33,843 bases of DNA from Hydrogenispora ethanolica. GTDB taxonomy: Bacteria > Bacillota > UBA4882 > UBA8346. The stretch's first letter is position 1; every line of letters begins with the position of its first letter. Positions 23,588-31,447 of the stretch are shown in pieces. The DNA lies in assembly GCF_004340685.1 (NCBI RefSeq), contig NZ_SLUN01000050.1:1-33843 (forward strand). The letters run 5' to 3'. The position numbers and the translations under genes were made by a program. Below the pieces are notes generated by a model. That model made no database searches. It had not been told where the DNA came from and saw only the letters and a list, made by a program, of their open reading frames with translations.

Positions 23588-25759
23588 TTGAAACAGGCAA
23601 AGAGAATTATTTCGTTCCTTATGGTTGCCGTGATGGTGATGGCGTTTTCACTATCCATGACAGTCATGGCGGCCGACAGCTCTACGGACGTCGTGGGAAT
23701 CGTCGCCGAGGTGCAAAAATACGGCAACCTGACGATGGATATCAAACCGAAAGCCCTTTATGATGCGGGTTATAAGTTAGGGGATATCCTCAAAGTTACA
23801 GCGGGGGTCAATGTACTTAAAATACCCTTCTGTACCTCGTATAGCGATGTCGACACCGGAAGCCTGGTAGTCCGCGATGACAGGGCCAATAATTTACTCA
23901 TTGTCGCCATCAACATGGGTAACTTTTCCACCCAATATAATGTCAAAGTAGGCGATAAGGTAACATTCTCGTTGGCGGAAAAGGAAGGTTATCTTTCGGA
24001 GTATCAGCTCCGTCAGTTGAAACGCACCAATGTCCGCTCTGATTATGCAACGGATTCAATATTTGCCAATTTCCGCAGCATTGCAACGACCGGAATTAAA
24101 CCCGCTGTGTTATACCGGAGCAGCAGCCCGGTAAATAATGAATTGGGCCGCGCGGCCTATGCCAATGCGCTGGCCAAGGCGGTCGGAATCGGGACCGTCC
24201 TCAATTTGGCGGATTCCGACGAAGAAATTAAAGGGTATTTCGAATCCAAGGATTTTGCTTCCGACTATTACAAGTCGCTTTATGATGCGGGCAAAGTGAA
24301 AGCTTTGAATATGGACGTAAATCTTGCCGGGAAGGACTTCGGGAAGAAATTGGCCGAGGGTCTCCGTTTCTTGAGCAAAAATAACGGACCTTATCTCATC
24401 CACTGCACCGAGGGGAAAGACCGGGCCGGTTTTGTCAGCGCCGTCTTGGAGTCCCTGATGGGAGCCAAGCTTGACGAAGTGGTCGCCGATTATATGACGA
24501 CCTACGAGAACTACTACGGAGTCAAAAAAGAGAGCGAGCAGTATACCTCCATTGCAAACAGCAATATCGTGACTTCACTGACCACAGTGGTTTGCGGCTA
24601 TCCGAAGGGAACCGACATTTCCAAGGTCAATCTGGCGGCGGCGAGTGAGAAATATCTCAAAAAATGCGGGATGACCTCCAATGAGATTGCCGCGCTGAAG
24701 AAAAAGCTTTCAGCGGATTCCGTTTATAAAACGCCAAAAGTCTCAGGCAAGGTCAAAGAGATCGAAAAATACGGTCATGCCTTAACGGAGATTTCGATTG
24801 AAGATTTCTACAAGTTAGGCTTTAAAGCCGGCGATATGGTAACAGCGATCTTTGATAACGGTTTTGTGCTTGAGGCGCCATTTCTGGACGGTTACTATGT
24901 CGATCCCGGTAAACCCCTGGTCCGCGCCTATCCGGGACAAACCAATATCGCGGTGTGTATCAATTATGGAAAACTGAATGAGATCGCTCACGTCAAAGTG
25001 GGTGATCGAGTTACGATTATGCTGACCGGCCGCGCAGGATACCTCACCCAGTACGAGATTCGTAAGTTAAAGCGCACCAATAACCGTGCCGATTATCCTT
25101 CCGATGAGGTCTTCGCCAATTTCCGCAATATTACAGTGGGCAAGATTGCGGGAGGCGTGCTTTACCGTAGTTCGAGCCCGATCAATAACGAACTGGGCCG
25201 CGCTTCCTATGCGGATCATCTCATGAAGGAAGCAAAAGTAAATACAGTTATCAATCTCGCCGATTCCCCCGAGAATATCAAGACTTATCTTGCGGCTAAG
25301 GATTTTGCATCCCCGTACTATGCGGAGCTTTTTAAGAATGATCGGGTATTATGTTTGAATATGGGGCTTGCCTATACCAGCCCGGAGTTTAAGGCGGGTA
25401 TCATTAAAGCGCTGGTGTTCATGGCGGAGAATCAAGGGCCTTATCTCTTCCATTGCACCGAAGGGAAGGATCGCGCCGGCTTTTTTGCGGCATTGCTTGA
25501 ATCGTTAATGGGCGCCTCGCAGAATGAGATCGTGGAAGATTATCTGCAAAGTTATATTAATTATTATGGCGTTCAAAAAGGCACCGACAAGTACAGCGTG
25601 ATTTCGGGCGATGTCCTTGTGATGCTTAAGTTTATCGCGGGAACCGCTGATCTCGATAAAGTGGATCTGGCGACAGCCGCCCAGAAATATCTTCTGTCAG
25701 GCGGTATGACGGCGAAACAGATTGAGGCATTAAAAACGAATCTTTCGACGAAACACTGA
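23588..25759 (+). CDS. Exported tandem tyrosine-phosphatase protein, two repeat units
   Basis: Protein of 723 residues beginning at a TTG preceded by AAGGAGGA. A signal peptide is clear: KQAKR, hydrophobic ISFLMVAVMVMAFSLSM, cleavage near VMA-AD. The mature protein is two similar units of about 350 residues. Each starts with a beta-rich domain (VGDKVTFSLAEKEGYLSEY in unit 1, VGDRVTIMLTGRAGYLTQY in unit 2), followed by a Tyr_phosphatase3-like domain with HCTEGKDRAG. The catalytic P-loops are His272-Cys273-x5-Arg279 and His622-Cys623-x5-Arg629, so both are intact HCx5R sites. The beta-rich part loosely recalls the C-terminal domain of SAM hydroxide adenosyltransferases (TSYSDVDTG, then IAINMGNF-type strands); this is inference. 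Substrate could be phosphotyrosine, phosphoinositide or inositol phosphate outside the membrane. Flanked by terminators, so monocistronic. Confidence 0.85.
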   Translation: MKQAKRIISFLMVAVMVMAFSLSMTVMAADSSTDVVGIVAEVQKYGNLTMDIKPKALYDAGYKLGDILKVTAGVNVLKIPFCTSYSDVDTGSLVVRDDRANNLLIVAINMGNFSTQYNVKVGDKVTFSLAEKEGYLSEYQLRQLKRTNVRSDYATDSIFANFRSIATTGIKPAVLYRSSSPVNNELGRAAYANALAKAVGIGTVLNLADSDEEIKGYFESKDFASDYYKSLYDAGKVKALNMDVNLAGKDFGKKLAEGLRFLSKNNGPYLIHCTEGKDRAGFVSAVLESLMGAKLDEVVADYMTTYENYYGVKKESEQYTSIANSNIVTSLTTVVCGYPKGTDISKVNLAAASEKYLKKCGMTSNEIAALKKKLSADSVYKTPKVSGKVKEIEKYGHALTEISIEDFYKLGFKAGDMVTAIFDNGFVLEAPFLDGYYVDPGKPLVRAYPGQTNIAVCINYGKLNEIAHVKVGDRVTIMLTGRAGYLTQYEIRKLKRTNNRADYPSDEVFANFRNITVGKIAGGVLYRSSSPINNELGRASYADHLMKEAKVNTVINLADSPENIKTYLAAKDFASPYYAELFKNDRVLCLNMGLAYTSPEFKAGIIKALVFMAENQGPYLFHCTEGKDRAGFFAALLESLMGASQNEIVEDYLQSYINYYGVQKGTDKYSVISGDVLVMLKFIAGTADLDKVDLATAAQKYLLSGGMTAKQIEALKTNLSTKH

Positions 25760-25798
25760 TAACTGGCGAGAAGCAATAGTATGGTTTGAAAGCCGCCG

Positions 25799-25841
25799 CA
25801 ACCTAAAGACAAACCCGCCGAGCGGGTTTGTCTTTAGGTTG
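25799..25841. terminator. 20-bp perfect hairpin after phosphatase gene
   Basis: CAACCTAAAGACAAACCCGC (25799-25818) and its exact complement (25822-25841) form a perfect 20-bp stem with a three-base loop, CGA. A T-run, TTTGTTTTTTT, comes about 15 bases later. Terminator function on either strand is likely. Confidence 0.75.
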
Positions 25842-26150
25842 GCTGGAAAACCACGTTTGTTTTTTTAAGCTCACAACCCCTACACTCCTAATATATTTAG
25901 TTGCTATGATATAAAATCATACCGGCAGGTTTAACACACCGGTGTGATTTTATATTAAGTCATCGCACTTGTAACTGGAAAGAGACTCATAGGATCACCT
26001 CGGATTTTGGGTCTTGGACCATATAATTGAATCGAAAACAACGGAGCTGGCCATTTTCGTAACGGCTGTCTCAACGATGATTCGTTGGCCACCCTGAGAT
26101 TTCATGGGATAATCCGGTTCGCGGACGCGGCTCAAGGGCTCATTTATCAC
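25842..26150. other. Intergenic stretch with a 17-bp stem, no gene supported
   Basis: ATATAAAATCATACCGG (25909-25925) pairs with CCGGTGTGATTTTATAT (25939-25955) with one G-T pair and a 13-base loop, a stable structure of unknown role. The remainder to 26150 shows no gene I can support; a 63-codon minus-strand frame at 25995-26186 has no recognisable content. Confidence 0.5.
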
Positions 26151-26178
26151 ACGAATCTTTATTTTAACAAAGATTCGT
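26151..26178. promoter_or_regulatory. Operator-like palindrome abutting the -35 box
   Basis: ACGAATCTTT (26151-26160) and AAAGATTCGT (26169-26178) are a perfect 10-bp inverted repeat with an 8-base AT-rich spacer (ATTTTAAC). It ends one base before the -35 hexamer, the position expected for an activator or a repressor overlapping the promoter edge. Confidence 0.65.
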
Positions 26179-26179
26179 C

Positions 26180-26208
26180 TTGACAAATCAGCGTAATCCC
26201 ATTAATAT
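26180..26208 (+). promoter_or_regulatory. Sigma-A-type promoter of organosulfur operon
   Basis: TTGACA at 26180-26185, a 17-base spacer, and TAATAT at 26203-26208. This is the best housekeeping promoter in the window. Transcription should begin near 26215, giving a leader of about 215 bases before the first DszB-like gene. Confidence 0.8.
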
Positions 26209-26317
26209 AAATATATCATAGTAAGTAGATAGGAATTTATAAATTTAGATTGAATGCGATGACGATATGGGGTCTTTTGATCTCATTACCACATCGGGTT
26301 CGAATCATTTTAGTTGA

Positions 26318-26388
26318 CCAGAAAACTGGAGACTAAGCGGATGCCTGTGAAAAGCGAGAACCACAGGTATGATGGCTTAGTCTTTTTT
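26318..26388 (+). promoter_or_regulatory. Structured leader with terminator-like hairpin (attenuator candidate)
   Basis: CCAG-AAAA-CTGG at 26318-26329 forms a small hairpin. Next, GACTAAGC (26331-26338) pairs with GCTTAGTC (26375-26382), enclosing CCTGTG (26344-26349) paired with CACAGG (26362-26367), and TTTTTT follows at 26383-26388. A terminator inside a 5' leader, 42 bases before the start codon, implies conditional read-through by an RNA ligand, protein or leader peptide. I could not match it to SAM-I, guanidine-I, T-box or other riboswitches I know. Confidence 0.6.
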
Positions 26389-26430
26389 ATTCGGGGAAAC
26401 CGATATCTGGAGAATGAAAGGAGAATCATC

Positions 26431-27465
26431 ATGACGACGCAAGCCGCTGCCAAAGAAATCCTTTACACTATCTGCCCGGTGGGGAATGCCAGTTACATCG
26501 CAGCGCATCAGGGCTGGCTCGCGGCGGGCCTGGCCGGAATGGGAGTCACCGCCACCCGGCTTCAGACCCTGCCCCAAGAACGCTGGGCCGCTCACTTTAC
26601 CTATCGGGAACCGGCCCTGTTCCGGGAGGGCGGAAATATCCCTCCCACCTGGGCCAAGACGAATGGCGCCGAACCGGTGTTGCTCGGTTTGACCTTCCTG
26701 GACTGGAAGCAGTACATCCTGGTGCGAGTGGATTCGCCCATTCAAGCGGTGGAAGAGTTGCGCGGAAAACGATTGGGTATCCCGGTAAACCCGGGCTATC
26801 CGCCGATTGACTTCTGGAAAGCCACTGCGGAGCGGGGCTTCGAAACCGCTCTGGCGGCGCGAGGTGTCACCGGGGCCGAGGTTCGTTTCCTGGAATTAGC
26901 CGACGACTACCGCGCCAGGCGGACCAAAACCTGGAGCCGGCCGGGCGAACGGGAGAGTGAGGCCTTGCTCAACGGGGAAGTGGATGCGATCTTTTACACC
27001 GGCACCTGGGTCCAGACCTTGCTGGAGACCGGCAAAGTCCGCGCCATCTTCGAAATCAGCGCCAATCCCGAGTTGATCTGGCCGCTCAGCAACGATAACC
27101 CGATCATCCTCACGGTAAGCCGGCCGCTGGCCGAGGAGGCGCCGGAGATCGTGGTCGAATACGTTAAGCAGGTATTACGGGCCGCAGAATGGGCCAAAAC
27201 CAACCGCGGCGCGGTAGAGCGAATCTTCGCCGAGCAGACCTTCGGTACGCCGGCGCAAGTCGCCGCCGCCCGGCCCGCCGACTTTCATCAGAAACTGACA
27301 CCGGAACTTTCAAAACGGGGCTTTTTGGCGCTTGAAAGCCAGCAGCGGTTTTTATACGACCACGGTTATATCACTCAAACCTTTGCCGTCGAAAAATGGG
27401 CGGATGATCGCTTCCTGAAAGAAGCCCGCCAGGCGCTGGACAGCATTCTGGAATCGGCGATCTAG
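26431..27465 (+). CDS. DszB-like sulfinate desulfinase homologue 1
   Basis: Cytosolic protein of 344 residues with the type-2 periplasmic-binding-protein fold but no signal peptide. It resembles 2'-hydroxybiphenyl-2-sulfinate desulfinase (DszB) throughout: CPVGNASYIAA near the start, AHFTYREPALFREGGNIPP in the middle, and DFHQKL followed by a QQRFLYDHGYI-type ending. The DszB active-site residues Cys27, His60, Arg70 and Gly73, as I recall them, correspond to Cys15, His55, Arg65 and Gly68, with the 10- and 3-residue spacings kept. The ATG at 26431 has AAAGGAG 7 bases upstream; the frame extends to 26314 through the leader hairpin and is not used. An automated call of ABC binding protein is possible but does not fit the missing export signal. 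It probably releases sulfite from an imported sulfinate; the substrate is unknown. Confidence 0.75.
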   Translation: MTTQAAAKEILYTICPVGNASYIAAHQGWLAAGLAGMGVTATRLQTLPQERWAAHFTYREPALFREGGNIPPTWAKTNGAEPVLLGLTFLDWKQYILVRVDSPIQAVEELRGKRLGIPVNPGYPPIDFWKATAERGFETALAARGVTGAEVRFLELADDYRARRTKTWSRPGERESEALLNGEVDAIFYTGTWVQTLLETGKVRAIFEISANPELIWPLSNDNPIILTVSRPLAEEAPEIVVEYVKQVLRAAEWAKTNRGAVERIFAEQTFGTPAQVAAARPADFHQKLTPELSKRGFLALESQQRFLYDHGYITQTFAVEKWADDRFLKEARQALDSILESAI

Positions 27466-27563
27466 ATGCAACGACATTAATCCTTAGTGTATATGATTTG
27501 CGAAAATAACGAACGCTTGACCGTTTTTTCGCAAATCCTTTGATTCAAATAATGTCGTTGTAT
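27466..27563. repeat. 98-base two-tier inverted repeat between desulfinase genes
   Basis: Outer arms CAACGACATTA (27469-27479) and TAATGTCGTTG (27550-27560) are perfect, and extend to 27466-27563 with one G-T pair. Inner arms GATTTGCGAAAA (27495-27506) and TTTTCGCAAATC (27526-27537) are also perfect. It begins one base after the first gene's stop. It may be a small palindromic mobile element, a terminator or an mRNA-processing structure. Confidence 0.65.
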
Positions 27564-27602
27564 ATAGGATATTCGGCGATGGATTCATGAGGAGGGGATG
27601 TC

Positions 27603-28622
27603 ATGACTACGAAAGGAAAGCCGGGACCGCGCGAAATTCTTTATAGCATTTGTCCGGTGGGGAATGCCAGTTATATTGCAGCCAGCAAGGGTTGGCTGGT
27701 TGAAGGCCTGGCGGCGGCCGGGGCGGCAGCAGTAAAATTGCAGACGCTGCCGCAAGACCGTTGGAAAGTTCATTTTACTTATGAAGATCCGGCTTTGTTC
27801 CGGGAGGGCGGCAACATCCCGCCCATCTGGGCCAAATCGCGCGGCGCAGAACCGGTGCTGCTGGGATGGACCTTTTTGACCTGGAAGCAGTCCATTCTGG
27901 TCCGGGCGGACTCACCGCTGCAATCGGTGGAGCAATTGCGCCATAAAAGGCTGGGCGTGACCCGCAGCGCCAATGCATTGATTGACTTCTGGAAAGCCAC
28001 CATTGAGCGGGGGTTTGAGACCGCTTTAATGGCCCGGGGCTTAATCCCCGCCGAGGTGGACTTCATCGAAATCCTGGTCGAACAAGGCAGGGGTCATCGC
28101 GAAACCTTTGCCCTGGAGGCATTGAAAAGCGGCCGGGTGGACGCGGTTTATTACGGTGGCACTTGGGTGCAGTCGTTGCTGGACAGCGGCAGAGTCCGGT
28201 CTGTTTTTGAGTTCAGCGCCGATCCTTCCCTCATCTGGCCGATCAGCAACGAGAATCCCATCGTCCTCACGGTCAGCCGGAAATTGGCCGAGGAAGCGCC
28301 GGAGGTGGTGGTCGCCTACCTCAAACAGATCGTCAAGGCGGCGGAATGGGCTAGGACCAACCGGGCCGAGGTGGAGACCATCTTTGCTGAACAAACTTCC
28401 GGAACCCCCGCCCAAGTGGCGGCGGCGCGTCCAGCCGACTTTCACTTGCATTTGGCGCCGCAGACATCCGGGCAGGGACTGCTGGCTTTAGAGAGCCAGA
28501 AACGCTTCTTGCTGGATCATGGGTATATTGAGCGCGATTTCGCCCTCGAAAAATGGCTGGACTCCAGCTTCCTGAATACTGCTATCGATGAGCTGCAGCG
28601 TGCTCAGACAACTGCGGTCTGA
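27603..28622 (+). CDS. DszB-like sulfinate desulfinase homologue 2
   Basis: Protein of 339 residues, a clear paralogue of the preceding gene (shared CPVGNASYIAA, LFREGGNIPP, DFWKAT, RGFETAL and LALESQ-x-RFL-x-DHGYI). The desulfinase-site residues are Cys17, His57, Arg67 and Gly70, again in register with DszB. There is no signal peptide. The two copies differ most in the middle: residues around LGIPVNPGYPP in copy 1 are LGVTRSANAL here, and the segment after residue 140 differs in charge, so they may handle different substrates or form a heteromer. GAGGAGGGG lies upstream of the ATG. The SsuA-like gene follows after 41 bases. Confidence 0.75.
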   Translation: MTTKGKPGPREILYSICPVGNASYIAASKGWLVEGLAAAGAAAVKLQTLPQDRWKVHFTYEDPALFREGGNIPPIWAKSRGAEPVLLGWTFLTWKQSILVRADSPLQSVEQLRHKRLGVTRSANALIDFWKATIERGFETALMARGLIPAEVDFIEILVEQGRGHRETFALEALKSGRVDAVYYGGTWVQSLLDSGRVRSVFEFSADPSLIWPISNENPIVLTVSRKLAEEAPEVVVAYLKQIVKAAEWARTNRAEVETIFAEQTSGTPAQVAAARPADFHLHLAPQTSGQGLLALESQKRFLLDHGYIERDFALEKWLDSSFLNTAIDELQRAQTTAV

Positions 28623-28663
28623 ACCCGGCTCGATCCTCAACATTGGAAAGGAGAATTTACATC

Positions 28664-29656
28664 ATGAAAGAGTTGAAAACGGTGTTATTCCAGAGGTTGC
28701 TTTTTTTCGCAGCGGTTCTGTTGTTTATTTCGGCCGCCGGCTTGAGTTACGGTGAGGAAAAGCTGGCCGTCTTCAAGGCGGGTGCCCAGGACTGGCAATA
28801 TGTGGCCAGGGAGAAAGGCTGGCTCGATCAAGCCTTTGCCAAAATCGGCACCAAATTCGAGATCACCGAGTATGGCGTGGGCAACGAAGGGATTCTCTTC
28901 GAACGCGGCGATCTGCATATCGCGCAACGGATGTTATACCCCGCCATCCTCGCCAAGAGCGCCGGATTTGACATCGTGGTGGTGCAGGCCTCGAAACATC
29001 CGGAACCCAAGATTGCCAGCATTGTCGTTCCGGCGGATTCGCCGATCAAGACTTTTGATGATCTCAAAGGGAAGAAGGTGGCCGCCTGGCGATTGGGCTG
29101 CCCCTACATGGTGCTCTTCGAACAGCTTGAGCAGCACAATTGGGATCTCTCCGATATCAAGTTTGTGAATATTCCGGCTACCGAATATAAGACGGTACTG
29201 CTCTCCAAAGAAGTGGATGCCATCGCCGTCCATCCGCATATTGAGGCCGCTCCGCTGATTCTGCAGGGCCTGGCCCGAGAGATCGCTTATCCGGCCAAGG
29301 ATTCTAATTATGTGAACGGAGGCGGGATCACCGTCGCTTTCACCCTGCGCTCAGTCGCTGAGAAATACCCGGATGTGCTCAAACTCTACATCAAAATTCA
29401 GGACCAGACCCGCAAATGGATCCTGAAGAATCAGGACGAAGCCGCGCGGATCGTCGAGAAGAACCGCCGCGTCCCGGCGGCCATCTCCAAATTTGCCTGG
29501 GAACGTTCCAGTGCCACTTGGGGCAATGAGCTATCCTATCAAAAGTTGGTGACTGAGAGCGAACGGACTCAGGATTGGCTCATCAAACATCAAGATATTC
29601 CTGCCAATAAACGGGTGGATCTCAAGGAATTGTTCGCCAAGAAATATTTCAAGTGA
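28664..29656 (+). CDS. SsuA/TauA-like ABC transporter substrate-binding protein
   Basis: Exported binding protein of 330 residues in the sulfonate/nitrate/taurine (NMT1-like) class. The ATG at 28664 is chosen because GGAAAGGAG lies 10 bases upstream, and a signal peptide follows (LFQRLLFFAAVLLFISAAGL, cleavage near SYG-EE). Family elements include QYVAREKGWLDQAF, ERGDLHIAQ and VVPADSPIKTFDDLKGKKVA. It has the same fold as the two DszB-like proteins but lacks their active-site Cys, His and Arg pattern, so this one is the true transport component. A permease and an ATPase follow directly. Confidence 0.88.
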   Translation: MKELKTVLFQRLLFFAAVLLFISAAGLSYGEEKLAVFKAGAQDWQYVAREKGWLDQAFAKIGTKFEITEYGVGNEGILFERGDLHIAQRMLYPAILAKSAGFDIVVVQASKHPEPKIASIVVPADSPIKTFDDLKGKKVAAWRLGCPYMVLFEQLEQHNWDLSDIKFVNIPATEYKTVLLSKEVDAIAVHPHIEAAPLILQGLAREIAYPAKDSNYVNGGGITVAFTLRSVAEKYPDVLKLYIKIQDQTRKWILKNQDEAARIVEKNRRVPAAISKFAWERSSATWGNELSYQKLVTESERTQDWLIKHQDIPANKRVDLKELFAKKYFK

Positions 29657-29701
29657 TGGCGGTGCGGAGCCGGCGGAGTCATGAATGGAGGTCAATTCCA
29701 T

Positions 29702-30547
29702 ATGAGTATGGAGATCAATCAGAAACAATCGTTTCTACAGGGATATTTGGCTAAGTTTCCGGAGTTTCCCCGGCTGAGGGAATGGGCGACGCGTTCTGCG
29801 TCGTTCATCATTCCGGTGCTGCTGATCGTCACGTGGCAAATCTGCTCGTGGATCGGACTGTTTCATCCCGCGGCCTTGCCGTCGCCCGCCAGGGTGTGGA
29901 GCGCATTGCTCGGTTTGCTGGCCGACGGCACGCTCCTGAGCGACCTCGACACCTCGGCGTTGCGGGTGTTGAACGGGTTTCTATGGGGCGTGCTCATCGG
30001 GCTGGCGATCGGCATCTTGAGCGGCCTATCCCGCTTCGTGGAGCGATTGGTCAGTCCGGTGGTTGACGCGTTTCGTCAGATACCGGTCTTCGCCTGGATC
30101 CCACTGATCATTCTATGGTTCGGCATTGGTGAACTGTCCAAAGGAGTGATCATCGCCAAGTCGGTCTTTGTGCCGGTCTTCGTCAACACTTTGCAAGGCA
30201 TCCGCGGCGTGCCCCAGGAGTATGTGGAAGTGGCCCGCGTCCTGGAGTTGAACCGCTGGAAATTTCTGCATAAAGTAGTCATCCCCTCGGCCTTGCCCTC
30301 GATCTTCACCGGGATCCGCCTGGGCGCCGGGTTCGCCTGGATGGCGGTGGTCGCCGCGGAGATGCTGGGCGGCCTGAGCGGCATCGGTTATGCGCTGATG
30401 CGTTCGAAAGAGTTCTTTCAAACCGACGGGCTGATTGCCCTGATGGCGGTCATCGGACTCGTCGGCCTGGTGGTGGACCGTTCGCTGAAATGGCTGGAGA
30501 CATCCACGTTGCGGTGGCGCAAGGGCTTTGCGGGGAATGGGAAATAA
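29702..30547 (+). CDS. SsuC/TauC-like ABC transporter permease
   Basis: Inner-membrane permease of 281 residues with about six transmembrane segments, the first at about 31-55. The EAA-type ATPase-docking loop VPQEYVEVARVLELNRWKFL lies at about 171-190. The frame begins at 29681, but the ATG at 29702 follows GGAGGT by 10 bases and is preferred. It has FRQIPVFAWIPLIILWFGIG, the family signature of taurine/sulfonate permeases. It forms the channel of the importer with the adjacent SsuA- and SsuB-like proteins. Confidence 0.9.
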   Translation: MSMEINQKQSFLQGYLAKFPEFPRLREWATRSASFIIPVLLIVTWQICSWIGLFHPAALPSPARVWSALLGLLADGTLLSDLDTSALRVLNGFLWGVLIGLAIGILSGLSRFVERLVSPVVDAFRQIPVFAWIPLIILWFGIGELSKGVIIAKSVFVPVFVNTLQGIRGVPQEYVEVARVLELNRWKFLHKVVIPSALPSIFTGIRLGAGFAWMAVVAAEMLGGLSGIGYALMRSKEFFQTDGLIALMAVIGLVGLVVDRSLKWLETSTLRWRKGFAGNGK

Positions 30548-30610
30548 ATCGATGAGCTTGCCCCGTCCCCAATCGGCGGGAACATCAATGAAAAAAGAGG
30601 TCGTTTACAA

Positions 30611-31384
30611 ATGGTTCAGCTGGATAATTCGGCGATGGTTTCCATCGAAAATGTCTCCAAGACTTTTCATTCCCGCACCAAAGATGTTCTGGCGTTGCAA
30701 AAGGTCTCGCTGAACGTCCGGAAAGGCGAATTCCTGGCGATTCTGGGTCCCAGCGGCTGCGGCAAGACCACTCTGTTGCGGATGATCGCCGGTTTGGAGA
30801 CGGACTATGAGGGAAATATTACGGTAGAGGGAGAACGGATCGTCGGTCCCAGTCTGGGACGAGGGATGGCTTTTCAAGAACACCGGCTGCTGCCATGGCT
30901 CACGATAAAAGAAAATGTCGCCCTGGGGCTGGAGGGCAGCGAAGCCGGTATTGCAGGTAAGGTCCAACGTTATCTGGAGAAGGTTGGCTTGGAAGGCTTC
31001 GGCCATGTTTACCCCAGCCAGCTTTCGGGGGGAATGGCCCAACGGGCGGCCATCGCCCGGGCACTGGTGAACCAGCCGAAAGTTCTGTTGCTGGATGAGC
31101 CGTTCGGCGCTTTGGACGCCATTACCCGGGTCCGCATGCAAGCGGAGATCGAGCGGATTTGGCTGGCCGAAAGAACGACGATGATTTTGATCACCCATGA
31201 TATCGACGAAGCGGTGTATCTCGGGGACCGGGTGGCGGTCATGACCGGACGGCCCGGCGAGATCAAGGCGCTTTTCAATATCGCGCTGGAACGGCCGCGG
31301 GATCGGAATACCGCGGACTATGTATCCATCCGGAAGCAGGTACATAATGCGCTTGAGGAGAGCATGGGCACGTTTTCAATATAA
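30611..31384 (+). CDS. SsuB/TauB-like ABC transporter ATPase
   Basis: Cytosolic ATPase of 257 residues energising the importer. Walker A is GPSGCGKTT (46-54), the signature motif LSGGMAQR is near 138-145, Walker B is VLLLDEPFGALD near 158-169, and the switch histidine is in ITHDIDEA. The motif GMAFQEHRLLPWLT is the Q-loop typical of nitrate/sulfonate/taurine ATPases. GAGGTC precedes the ATG. It is complete, unlike the second ATPase-like fragment at 32.5 kb. Confidence 0.93.
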   Translation: MVQLDNSAMVSIENVSKTFHSRTKDVLALQKVSLNVRKGEFLAILGPSGCGKTTLLRMIAGLETDYEGNITVEGERIVGPSLGRGMAFQEHRLLPWLTIKENVALGLEGSEAGIAGKVQRYLEKVGLEGFGHVYPSQLSGGMAQRAAIARALVNQPKVLLLDEPFGALDAITRVRMQAEIERIWLAERTTMILITHDIDEAVYLGDRVAVMTGRPGEIKALFNIALERPRDRNTADYVSIRKQVHNALEESMGTFSI

Positions 31385-31447
31385 AACCGTTCATAAGAAA
31401 TGCTCGGAAAAACCAAAGGAAGCTGAAAAGCAAGTGGGGTTTTAAAC

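Noticed and set aside
25995-26186. 63-codon minus-strand frame before the organosulfur promoter
   Set aside because: It overlaps the operator palindrome and promoter and shows no known motif.
26256-26320. tRNA-like stretch with GGTTCGAATC and a CCA end
   Set aside because: The T-stem does not pair and no acceptor or anticodon stem closes correctly; the match is limited to the T-loop sequence.
26318-26388. Known riboswitch (SAM-I, guanidine-I, T-box, cobalamin) in the leader
   Set aside because: None of the conserved core sequences that I know for these classes is present, so only a generic attenuator call is made.
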